Below are positions 51,980 through 59,664 of a DNA stretch of 64,000 nucleotides, piece by piece. The translations under genes were made by a program, and so were the position numbers. Numbering within the stretch: the stretch's first letter is position 1; the number at the start of each line of letters is the position of its first letter. The stretch is from Streptomyces sp. NBC_00459 (GTDB lineage: Bacteria; Actinomycetota; Actinomycetes; Streptomycetales; Streptomycetaceae). The DNA lies in the NCBI RefSeq assembly GCF_036013955.1, contig NZ_CP107903.1, positions 6,200,001-6,264,000 of the forward strand. Reading direction: 5' to 3'. The notes under the pieces were generated by a model, which searched no databases, was not told the DNA's origin, and saw nothing but the letters and a program-made list of their open reading frames with translations.

Positions 51980-52915
51980 ATGACCTCCACCCGCTTGCGC
52001 TCGTTCGGCTCGAAGACCGCCGGCCCCGGCCAGCCCGTCTACATCTGCGGCGAGATCGGCATCAACCACAACGGTGACCTTGAGAACGCCTTCAAGCTGA
52101 TCGACGTGGCCGCCGAAGCCGGCTGCGACGCGGTCAAGTTCCAGAAGCGCACCCCGGAGATCTGCACCCCGCGCGACCAGTGGGACATCGAGCGCGACAC
52201 CCCCTGGGGCCGCATGACCTACATCGACTACCGCCACCGTGTGGAGTTCGGTGAGGACGACTACCGCCAGATCGACGAGCACTGCAAGAAGCGCGGCATC
52301 GACTGGTTCGCCTCCCCGTGGGACACCGAGGCCGTCGCGTTCCTGGAGAAGTTCGACGTCCCGGCCCACAAGGTCGCCTCCGCGTCCCTGACGGACGACG
52401 AGCTGCTCGTCGCCCTGCGCAAGACCGGCCGTACGGTCATCCTGTCGACGGGTATGTCCACCCCGAAGCAGATCCGTCACGCGGTCGAGGTGCTGGGCAG
52501 CGACAACATCCTGCTCTGCCACGCGACGTCGACCTACCCGGCGAAGGCCGAGGAGCTCAACCTCCGCGTGATCAACACGCTGGAGAAGGAGTACCCGAAC
52601 GTCCCGATCGGCTACTCCGGCCACGAGACGGGCCTGCAGACCACGCTGGCCGCGGTCGCCCTCGGTGCCACCTTCGTCGAGCGTCACATCACCCTCGACC
52701 GCGCGATGTGGGGCTCCGACCAGGCTGCCTCCGTCGAGCCGCAGGGCCTGGTCCGCCTCGTCCGTGACATCCGCACCATCTCCGAGTCCCTCGGCGACGG
52801 CGTCAAGAAGGTCTACGAGTCCGAGATCGGCCCGATGAAGAAGCTCCGTCGCGTCACCGGTGTCATCGCCGACGCCGAGGTCGCGGCTGCGGCGGGCGAG
52901 CCCGTCACCGCCTGA
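51980..52915 (+). CDS. neuB: NeuB-type nonulosonic acid synthase
   Basis: A 311-residue TIM-barrel aldol-type synthase that condenses phosphoenolpyruvate with a hexose or ManNAc-like sugar to make a nonulosonic acid. Clear motifs are YICGEIGINHNGDLENAFKL, CDAVKFQKRTPEICTP, IGYSGHETGLQTTLA and FVERHITLDRAMWGSDQAAS. The usual C-terminal SAF (antifreeze-like) domain is absent; the protein ends with a short helix. It follows the neuA fusion by 12 bp. With a phosphatase in the operon, the likely substrate is mannose-6-phosphate, giving Kdn-9-phosphate. That is inference. Confidence 0.92.
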   Translation: MTSTRLRSFGSKTAGPGQPVYICGEIGINHNGDLENAFKLIDVAAEAGCDAVKFQKRTPEICTPRDQWDIERDTPWGRMTYIDYRHRVEFGEDDYRQIDEHCKKRGIDWFASPWDTEAVAFLEKFDVPAHKVASASLTDDELLVALRKTGRTVILSTGMSTPKQIRHAVEVLGSDNILLCHATSTYPAKAEELNLRVINTLEKEYPNVPIGYSGHETGLQTTLAAVALGATFVERHITLDRAMWGSDQAASVEPQGLVRLVRDIRTISESLGDGVKKVYESEIGPMKKLRRVTGVIADAEVAAAAGEPVTA

Positions 52916-53013
52916 TCCGCACCACTCAGCGGCTTCACCGGCGCCAGCCGGTGACCACTGTCGTCCACGCGGATCCCCCAGTCCGTACTCACGGAAGCGA
53001 CGGTCGTACGTCG

Positions 53014-54249
53014 ATGAGCCCACGCGCCGGTACCACCGGCCCCCAAACTCTCGCCTTCGTCGAGAGCCCGGTCCAGCTGCTCAACGTGCTGGAATGGGCG
53101 CATGTGCATGCGCACGCGCTCAGCCCGGAGGGGGCCGGCGGTCCGGCGTCGGCCGTTTCCGCCCGCAAAAGGGGCAAACTCTCCGGAAGGGTCCCCGGGC
53201 AGGCGTCGCGCCGCTGGCGCAGAGGCCAGAGTCGACCGGAGATCCACCGGGAACCCACCGGTGGCGGACTGACCCTGGTGGTTCTCTCCCCGGTCGACCC
53301 GATGACCCGGGGCCAGCTGCGCCGCATGGCCGAGCTCGCCCGCGAGGAGGGCCACGAGGTCCGCTGGGAGGACGCGCGGGCCGGAACCTCGGCCCCTTTC
53401 CGCACGATCGGCGGTCTCGCCCCCCTGCTGCGCAGGACGGAGCGGATCGTGATGGGGGACCCGTTCTCCCGCTACGTACAGGTACTTCTCAACATCACCA
53501 AGGCCCGCGACCTCGTCGTGGTCGACGACGGCACGGCGACCATGGAGTTCGTCTCCCAACTCGCGCGCGGTGAGCGCCTGGTGCGCTGGCACCGCAAGTC
53601 GCAGCGCCCCGGAGCGCGGGACCTGCTGTTCATCCCGGTGTCGTCGAAGGCCCGCCGCCGGCTGACCCCGGGCGGCAGACGCCGGGTCGAGATCTTCTCC
53701 TCGATGCCGATCGAGGACACCCCCAAGGGCGTCGAGGTCACGTCCAACGACTTCGCCTGGACCCGCTCCCGCTTCGGCCCCCCGCTCATCTCCGAGGGCG
53801 CCGACATGGTCGGCACGTCCCTTGTCGAGACGGGCGTGGTCGACGCCGACCGCTACCGCGACGCGGTCCGCACCCTGGCCAAGACCCACGGCGTGACGCG
53901 GTACTTCGCCCACCGCCGCGAGAGCGCCGAGAAACTCCACGACCTGGCGGCCTGCACCGGCCTTGAGGTGGTCCGCCCGGACCTCCCCCTGGAGCTGATC
54001 GCCCGCCGCGGCCCCATCGGCCGTACGATCCTCAGCTTCCCCTCGACGGTCGTCCACACCCTCCCGCTGGCCCTGGCCGGCACGGACGTCAAGGTCGCCG
54101 TCTGCGACATCGATCCGGCATGGCTCACGGCGAACGCGTCACCGCGGGCACAGGGTTTCCTCTCGGGCGTCACCGGGTCGGCCCGGGACGTGCAGCGCGT
54201 GTCGACGGAGTCGGGCCACCCGGCGAAGGAAGCGAAGGCGACGGGCTGA
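53014..54249 (+). CDS. GT52-like (sialyltransferase-superfamily) protein
   Basis: A protein of about 411 residues. The N-terminal TLAFVESPVQLLNVLEWAHV resembles the opening of GT52 and capsule sialyltransferase-type enzymes. LVVVDDGTATMEFVSQLARG holds the acidic-acidic-Gly motif of polysialyltransferases, and VTRYFAHRRESAEKLHDLAA resembles the His/Arg donor-binding segment. A basic insert of about 45 residues lies after residue 45. The start is uncertain: ATG 53014 and GTG 52951 are both in frame and neither has a good ribosome site. It is the last gene of the neuAB group and probably uses the same CMP-sugar. Confidence 0.7.
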   Translation: MSPRAGTTGPQTLAFVESPVQLLNVLEWAHVHAHALSPEGAGGPASAVSARKRGKLSGRVPGQASRRWRRGQSRPEIHREPTGGGLTLVVLSPVDPMTRGQLRRMAELAREEGHEVRWEDARAGTSAPFRTIGGLAPLLRRTERIVMGDPFSRYVQVLLNITKARDLVVVDDGTATMEFVSQLARGERLVRWHRKSQRPGARDLLFIPVSSKARRRLTPGGRRRVEIFSSMPIEDTPKGVEVTSNDFAWTRSRFGPPLISEGADMVGTSLVETGVVDADRYRDAVRTLAKTHGVTRYFAHRRESAEKLHDLAACTGLEVVRPDLPLELIARRGPIGRTILSFPSTVVHTLPLALAGTDVKVAVCDIDPAWLTANASPRAQGFLSGVTGSARDVQRVSTESGHPAKEAKATG

Positions 54250-54315
54250 CGCCCGATGCCCCGTCTCTGCTGAACACATCACGTCCTGGTGGCACGCCTC
54301 ACCCCGTGACGCTTC

Positions 54316-54702
54316 TCACGGGGCCCGCACCACACAGAACTCGTTGCCCTCCGGATCCAGCAGGACCGCATGGTCGTCGTAGCGGGCGAAGACGGTGGCA
54401 CCCAGCGTCCCGAGCCGGTCGAGCTCGGTGGTGAGATCGGGCGCCGACAGATCCAGGTGGAGCCGGTTCTTGACGCGCTTGGGCTCCGGGACGAGCTGGA
54501 CCCACAGGCGGGGGCCGCCGTCCACCGGTTCCAGGAGAACCGTCGGGTCGTCCTCCGGACCGTCGATCCCCAGCCCGCGAAGACGCGCGAGTTCGGCCTC
54601 GTCGTACGGAGCGACGGAGTACCCGTCGAGTGCGGCGGCCCAGAAGCGGGCCAGTGAGGCGGGGTGGGCCGAGTCGACGACGATGTCGCGGAGGCGAGCC
54701 AT
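54316..54702 (-). CDS. VOC-family protein
   Basis: A 128-residue protein of the glyoxalase/VOC fold. It starts MARLRDIVVDSAHPASLARF and has the core pattern LWVQLVPEPKRVKNRLHLDL, DLTTELDRLGTLGATVFARY and VLLDPEGNEFCVV, typical of the actinobacterial glyoxalase-like subgroup. Catalytic function cannot be inferred. It is convergent with the GT52-like gene; about 65 bp separate them. Confidence 0.87.
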   Translation of the reverse strand: MARLRDIVVDSAHPASLARFWAAALDGYSVAPYDEAELARLRGLGIDGPEDDPTVLLEPVDGGPRLWVQLVPEPKRVKNRLHLDLSAPDLTTELDRLGTLGATVFARYDDHAVLLDPEGNEFCVVRAP

Positions 54703-54742
54703 ACGCCCATGATGCGGGCGCGGGCGGAAGCCGTCCCCCGGG

Positions 54743-55450
54743 CTACGCCACCGGCTTGCGCGCCAGCAGATACGCGCGCTGCCGGGTCTCGTCCCCGTCC
54801 GGTTCGCGGACCGTACGCGAGTGCAGGGTCAGGCCCGCCTTCGCCAGGAGTTCGGCCACCCTGTCCGGTGTACGGAACCAGTAGTCCAGCGACATCTCGT
54901 GGCCGAAGCGTTCCGTGAGGTGCATGTGGTCGTCGTCGGGAGCCGCCTGGAAGCCGAGCAGGACATGACCGCCGGGGGCCAGGACGCGGTGGAACTCCGC
55001 GAACACCGTGGGCAGGGCGGCGTCCGGGACGTGGATGATCGAGTAGAGGGCGAGGACTCCGCCCAGGGTCTCGTCCGGGAGGTCCAGGGAGGTCATCGAG
55101 CCGACGTGGAACCGGAGTCCGGGGTGGGCCCGGCGGGCCAGCGCCACCATGCGCGGGGACAGGTCCACGCCGAACACCGGGACGCCGAGGGCGTGCAGTC
55201 TCGCGGTGACCCAGCCGGGGCCCGAGCCGATGTCCGCGACGGGCGCGGGGCCCTGCGCCCGCACCAGCTCGGCGAAGGCGGCGACGACGGCGCGGTCCAG
55301 GGGAAGGTCCGCCAAGTGGTCCGCGTATCGCTCTGTGTAGTCGGCGGCCATGGCGTCGTAGGACGCGCGGGTGGAGTGGAGGAAGTCCGGTGAGTCCGGT
55401 ACGGCGGCCTGTATGGAGTCCGTGGCGGACACCTGGTTCGGAGCGGTCAC
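54743..55450 (-). CDS. class I SAM-dependent methyltransferase
   Basis: A 235-residue small-molecule methyltransferase. Motif I is PVADIGSGPGWVTARLHALG (about residues 70-90), motif II is VFGVDLSPRMVALARRAHPG, and LALYSIIHVPDAALPTVFAE and GGHVLLGF follow. The C-terminal part closes the Rossmann fold. The GTG at 55450 gives a lead of 30 residues; a later start is possible. It faces the M20 amidohydrolase across a 303-bp gap. The substrate is unknown. Confidence 0.9.
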   Translation of the reverse strand: MTAPNQVSATDSIQAAVPDSPDFLHSTRASYDAMAADYTERYADHLADLPLDRAVVAAFAELVRAQGPAPVADIGSGPGWVTARLHALGVPVFGVDLSPRMVALARRAHPGLRFHVGSMTSLDLPDETLGGVLALYSIIHVPDAALPTVFAEFHRVLAPGGHVLLGFQAAPDDDHMHLTERFGHEMSLDYWFRTPDRVAELLAKAGLTLHSRTVREPDGDETRQRAYLLARKPVA

Positions 55451-55753
55451 GTGGGTGCACGTTACCCGGGAGCGGTGCGGCCGACGGGCCGTTCACGCGG
55501 GCGGCGTAGACCGTGGGCCGATGTTCATGTGCCGTGACCCCGGCCGTTTCGGTGGGTGGACAGTCCCGTCGGCGCGGTGGACGGCGTGGCAACCTGGACG
55601 CGGGTGGACGCAAGTGGCTGCCGGGAAAGGGCCGCTATTTTACCCATTCCAGTTCGTGAGTATGCCTCCGGCGGTCAGATTTTCTTCCTCTAACAGGTTG
55701 AAATTTTGTTGATCCTGGTCAGTTGACCGCCCGGGCGTCCTACCCTTCATGGG
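55451..55753. other. intergenic region between divergent methyltransferase and amidohydrolase genes
   Basis: This 303-bp gap contains an AT-rich stretch (55635-55725) that probably holds promoters for the divergent genes. I found no convincing open reading frame, repeat or operator in it. Confidence 0.5.
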
Positions 55754-57022
55754 GTGAACCAATTGATGTCCCGAGAGTCCGAGGCCGATCTCCCCGGGGG
55801 AGCCGCGCTCGCCGGCACGCTGCCGGAGGCGTTGCGCGCCGAACTCGTCGCGTTCCGACGCGACCTGCACATGCACCCGGAGCTCGGCAACCAGGAGTTC
55901 CGCACCACCGCCGCGATCAAGGCACGCCTTGAGAAGGCCGGCCTCAAGCCGCGCGTGCTCGCCACCGGAACCGGGCTCATCTGTGACATCGGCGACATCG
56001 GCGTCGACCCCGAGGGCCGGGCCGACGGCACCGCCGTGCCCGTACTCGCCCTGCGCGCCGACATCGACGCCCTCCCCATCCCGGACACGAAGAGTGACTG
56101 CGCGTACCGCTCCACCGTGCCCGGCCGCGCCCACGCCTGCGGCCACGACGTGCACACCACCGTCGTCCTCGGCGCCGGGCTCGTCCTCGCCGAACTGCAC
56201 CGGCAGGGCGCCCTGCCGCGGCCGGTGCGGCTGCTCTTCCAGCCCGCCGAAGAGGTGCTGCCCGGCGGTGCCGCCGACGCGATCGAGTGCGGCGCGCTCG
56301 ACGGGGTGGGCCGGATCATCGCCGTGCACTGCGACCCGAAGGTCGACGCCGGGCGGATCGGGCTGCGCCACGGCCCCATCACCTCCGCCTGCGACCGCCT
56401 GGAGGTCTCGCTCGACGGCGCCGGAGGCCACACCGCGCGCCCCCACCTCACCACCGACCTCGTCACCGCCGTCGCCCGGGTCGCCACCGACGTGCCCGCG
56501 CTCGTCGCCCGGCGCGTCGACGCCCGCAGCGGGCTCTCCGTGACCTGGGGGCGGATCGAGTCGGGCCACGCCTGCAACGTGATCCCGCAGCACGCCGAGC
56601 TCTCCGGCACCGTCCGCTGCCTCGACCTCGACACCTGGCACCAGGCCCCCGACCTCGTCCACGCGGCGATCGACGAGATCGCCAACCTCTACCGGGCCAA
56701 GTCGGAGATCACCTACGTGCGCGGGGTGCCGCCCGTCGTCAACGACGCGGACGTCACGGAGCTGCTGCGCGACGCCATGACCGTCCGGCGTGGCCTCCAC
56801 TCCGTGGAGGACACCGCGCAGAGCCTCGGCGGCGAGGACTTCTCCTGGTATCTGGAGCACGTGCCCGGCGCGATGGCCCGGCTCGGTGTGCGCAGGCCGG
56901 GGGAGCGGGGGGTACGCGACCTGCACCAGGGTGACTTCGACGCCGACGAGTACGCGATCACGGTCGGTGTGGAACTGTTCACCGCCGCCGCGCTGATCGA
57001 CGCGCAGGAGCGACAGAAGTAG
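55754..57022 (+). CDS. M20D-family metallo-amidohydrolase/aminoacylase
   Basis: A 422-residue zinc or manganese hydrolase of the HipO/IAA-amino-acid type. Metal and catalytic motifs are RRDLHMHPELGNQEF, RADIDALPI (Asp), HACGHDVHTTVVLG (His ligand), LLFQPAEEVLPGG (catalytic Glu pair) and the final QSLGGEDFSWYLEHV. The dimerisation domain lies at about 205-320. GTG 55754 and ATG 55766 are both usable starts; the latter has a GGGGTG upstream. Substrates of the family are N-acyl amino acids or amidohydrolase-type conjugates. It is convergent with the DUF6445 gene. Confidence 0.92.
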   Translation: MNQLMSRESEADLPGGAALAGTLPEALRAELVAFRRDLHMHPELGNQEFRTTAAIKARLEKAGLKPRVLATGTGLICDIGDIGVDPEGRADGTAVPVLALRADIDALPIPDTKSDCAYRSTVPGRAHACGHDVHTTVVLGAGLVLAELHRQGALPRPVRLLFQPAEEVLPGGAADAIECGALDGVGRIIAVHCDPKVDAGRIGLRHGPITSACDRLEVSLDGAGGHTARPHLTTDLVTAVARVATDVPALVARRVDARSGLSVTWGRIESGHACNVIPQHAELSGTVRCLDLDTWHQAPDLVHAAIDEIANLYRAKSEITYVRGVPPVVNDADVTELLRDAMTVRRGLHSVEDTAQSLGGEDFSWYLEHVPGAMARLGVRRPGERGVRDLHQGDFDADEYAITVGVELFTAAALIDAQERQK

Positions 57023-57070
57023 GAAGGCCGGGGAACGGTGCCTGCTGGGCGTCTTGTCTCCCGGAGGGGC

Positions 57071-57781
57071 TCACGCCATCCAGAAGAAGACGGCCGTCAT
57101 CCGCTTCTCCTCCAGTGTCGTCCCGCAGTAACCGGTCGCGCTGTGCACGAGGTTGGCGTTGTAGAGGAGCAGGCGGTTGTACCTGTGCGGGACCCGGACG
57201 TCCTCCTCGAAGGCGTCCGGGGCGACGAACCGGGTGCCCAGCGCGTCGACCAGGTTGTTGTGCGGGGCCTGGACCGTGTTGCCGCCGAGCCGCCCGCCGG
57301 GCAGGGACTGGCGGAAGAAGCTGGTGCCGCAGTCCTTGGGGACGCCCGGGTTGAGGTAGAGCACTGCCGCGTACCGGCACAGCGACCGTGAGTCCGTGTG
57401 CGGGCGGGGCGTGCTCTCGCCCTCGCCCACCACCTGGACGCAGTTGTGGTTGAGGGTGCCGCCGCTGGGAGTCCTCTGCACCCAGAGTTCCTTCGCACCG
57501 GTCGCCCGCCTCACCAGCTGCTCGATCCGCCCCAGCTCGGCCGGTTCGAGACCCGGCATGGCCCGCAGCCCGGGCCAGCTCTCCGAGGTGTAGGGGTGGC
57601 CCTTCGTCCAGTCGTCCTTGGCGAGACACCGCTCGCGCACGGCGTCCACGCCGGGCAGGACATCGTCCAGGACCCAGTAGTCGCGGCCCTTGGTGGGCTT
57701 GCGGTAGGGCAGCACCGGGAGGGTGGGGCGGGCGGGGCGGGTGGCGGCGGCCCAGGGGGGAGGCGGTGGCTGTGGGGGCAT
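57071..57781 (-). CDS. DUF6445-type, 2-oxoglutarate/Fe(II) oxygenase-like protein
   Basis: A 236-residue protein. After a Pro-rich lead of about 15 residues, it has the double-stranded beta-helix pattern of Fe(II) oxygenases: the HxD motif is RPHTDSRSLCRYAAVLYLNP, and a distal His is in LLYNANLVHSATGYCG, followed by RMTAVFFW. These would be the three metal ligands. It resembles the actinobacterial DUF6445 family, for which no reaction is known. The start at 57781 is the only good ATG. It lies tail to tail with the M20 gene. Confidence 0.8.
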   Translation of the reverse strand: MPPQPPPPPWAAATRPARPTLPVLPYRKPTKGRDYWVLDDVLPGVDAVRERCLAKDDWTKGHPYTSESWPGLRAMPGLEPAELGRIEQLVRRATGAKELWVQRTPSGGTLNHNCVQVVGEGESTPRPHTDSRSLCRYAAVLYLNPGVPKDCGTSFFRQSLPGGRLGGNTVQAPHNNLVDALGTRFVAPDAFEEDVRVPHRYNRLLLYNANLVHSATGYCGTTLEEKRMTAVFFWMA

Positions 57782-58431
57782 GGGTCAGAAGGTAGGACGG
57801 GCCCAGTTTTGCCTTTGTCTGCACGCGGTCAATTTTCGCCCGGCTTCGGTCAATCTTCGGTCAGTGCACGTCTCTCCCGGCGCCCCTTGGCGTGCCCGGC
57901 TGGCATCGCTTCCCGCGTGTGCGCCGCTCGGGTTCGGCGCCGGGCGCCTTCCTGGGTCGGTCGGGTGATACTGGCAGGGCGAACTTCTCCCGTCGCCGTT
58001 GCGGGTGCCGTAGTCGCAGTCCTCGTAGCCCTCGCAGTCGCTGTGTCCGCCCGTGGCGGCCCGTCCGGTGGGTCCACCAGCGAGGGTGGCAAGAACCTGG
58101 GGCCGGCCCTGGCCTGCGACATCGCCGGGAAGGGCGACCGGTCCTCTCGAGCGGGCGGCGGCTCCTTCGGGAGCCGCTGCGTCGATTGGCGCAACACGGT
58201 TGTAAGCCAATCGTGCGCCATCGGAAACTGTCGGCGCGGAAGCCGTAAGAGCGCGAGTTCAGAAGGCGTTTGCCTCGAATCGATAACGGCTTCCCCATGG
58301 GTTATTTTCTGACATCTACGCGCGTTACGATGCCGCGAAGCCGACGCCACCAGGGCGTCCGGGCCCGAGCACTGGCATCGTGCTCACATGAAGCGCCGAC
58401 ACGGCGCTCAGGTCAGGTGAAGGAGCCTCCC
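57782..58431. other. long leader/intergenic region before the nucleoside operon
   Basis: A 650-bp gap. From 57967 a GTG-started frame of 114 codons (to 58311) begins with a hydrophobic stretch (PVAVAGAVVAVLVALAVAVS) but then loses coding character, so I do not call it a gene; it could be a remnant of a secreted or lipoprotein gene. The second half contains the hairpins at 58156-58212 and an AT-rich block (58260-58330) suited to the bmpA promoter. Confidence 0.5.
58156..58212 (+). promoter_or_regulatory. structured RNA-like hairpins upstream of the nucleoside operon
   Basis: A perfect 8-bp stem GCGGCTCC with an extra-stable TTCG tetraloop (58158-58177) extends by two further pairs. An imperfect hairpin follows at once: GATTGGC (58184) and GCCAATC (58206), with an inner CAAC and GTTG pair. 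They lie 220 bp before bmpA and could be a leader element, or the terminator of an upstream transcript. No known riboswitch is recognised. Confidence 0.45.
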
Positions 58432-59496
58432 GTGCGCCGGGTAGCCAAGCTTTCCGCTGCGTGTATCGCGACCGCAGCTCTCGCAATGACTGCCACTGCC
58501 TGTGGCAGCACCTCCTCCGAGAACGACAGCGCCTCCTCCTCGTCGTCGTCGGACGGCGCCAAGGGCGGCGTCAAGATCGGCCTCGCCTACGACGTCGGCG
58601 GCCGTGGTGACCGCTCCTTCAACGACTCCGCCGCGCGCGGCGCCGACAAGGCCGAGAAGGAGTTCAGCGGCTCCCTCAAGGAGCTGACCGCCAAGAGCTC
58701 CGACACCGAGGCCGACCGTGAGCAGCGCCTGACCGACCTGGCGGACGCCGGCTACAACCCGATCGTCGCCGTCGGCTTCTCCTACGCGACCTCGGTCGAC
58801 AAGGTCGCCGCCAAGTACCCGAAGGTCAGCTTCGGCCTCATCGACGCGGTCGCGACCGCCAAGAACGTCGACAGCATCACCTTCACCGAGGAGCAGGGCT
58901 CCTACCTGGCCGGTGTCGCCGCGGCGCTGAAGACCAAGAAGGACCACGTCGGCTTCATCGGTGGCGTGGACACCCCGCTGATCAAGAAGTTCGAGGCGGG
59001 CTACGTCCAGGGCGTCAAGGACACCAACCCCAAGGTCAAGGTCGAGGTCCAGTACCTGACCCGCGGCTCCGACTTCTCCGGTTTCGCCAGCCCCGACAAG
59101 GGCAAGGAGGCCGCGTCCGGCCAGCTCGACAAGGGCGCCGACGTGATCTACAGCGCGGCCGGCTCCTCCGGCAACGGCGCGATCGAGGCCGTCTCCGGCG
59201 TCAAGGGTGCCTGGGCCATCGGCGTGGACTCGGACCAGTACAACATCCAGGGTCTGAGCAAGTACAAGGAGTCGATCCTCACCTCGATGGTCAAGAACGT
59301 CGACGTCGGCGTCTACGACTTCGTCAAGTCCGTCCACGACGGCACGCCGCTGACCGGCAACCAGGTCTACTCGCTCGCCAAGGGCGGTGTCGGCCTGGCC
59401 ACCAGCGGTGGCTTCATCGACGACATCCAGACGCAGCTGGACGCCGCGAAGAAGAAGATCGTCGACGGCACCATCACGGTCAAGACCACCGTCTGA
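58432..59496 (+). CDS. BmpA-family nucleoside-binding lipoprotein
   Basis: A 354-residue surface lipoprotein that captures nucleosides for an ABC importer. The GTG at 58432 has AAGGAG six bases upstream. The signal peptide ends in a lipobox (LAMTATAC, Cys at about residue 24) and a Ser-rich linker. The BMP domain is full length: GLAYDVGGRGDRSFNDSAAR, VGFSYATSVDKVAAKYPKV, FTEEQGSYLAGVAAALKTKK, GFIGGVDTPLIKKFEAGYVQ and WAIGVDSDQYN. It is the first gene of an operon with an ATPase, two permeases and cytidine deaminase, like the guanosine transporter of B. subtilis (NupNOPQ). Confidence 0.95.
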   Translation: MRRVAKLSAACIATAALAMTATACGSTSSENDSASSSSSSDGAKGGVKIGLAYDVGGRGDRSFNDSAARGADKAEKEFSGSLKELTAKSSDTEADREQRLTDLADAGYNPIVAVGFSYATSVDKVAAKYPKVSFGLIDAVATAKNVDSITFTEEQGSYLAGVAAALKTKKDHVGFIGGVDTPLIKKFEAGYVQGVKDTNPKVKVEVQYLTRGSDFSGFASPDKGKEAASGQLDKGADVIYSAAGSSGNGAIEAVSGVKGAWAIGVDSDQYNIQGLSKYKESILTSMVKNVDVGVYDFVKSVHDGTPLTGNQVYSLAKGGVGLATSGGFIDDIQTQLDAAKKKIVDGTITVKTTV

Positions 59497-59520
59497 CCTG
59501 ACGGTTCCTGCGGGAACCCC

Positions 59521-59560
59521 GGCTCGGCGAGACGGTGCACCTCGACCCTCTCGCCGAGCC
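59521..59560 (+). terminator. attenuating hairpin between bmpA and the ATPase gene
   Basis: A 12-bp perfect stem (GGCTCGGCGAGA paired with TCTCGCCGAGCC) with a 16-base loop lies 25 bases after the bmpA stop. Partial termination here would give more binding protein than transporter. A smaller hairpin, GGTTCC and GGAACC, lies just before it. Confidence 0.75.
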
Positions 59561-59664
59561 ATAACAATGTGTCAACTCTACGCGTGTAGCATCGAGTTGC
59601 CGCGCTAGCGTCGCCGACGCCTGGCCTCCCCTATGCAGCCCCTTTCCCCCGAGGAGAGTGCGCC

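Noticed and set aside
57785..58350. Minus-strand frames in the gap before bmpA
   Set aside because: Arg/Ala/Thr-rich composition with no start context or domain; more likely leader sequence.
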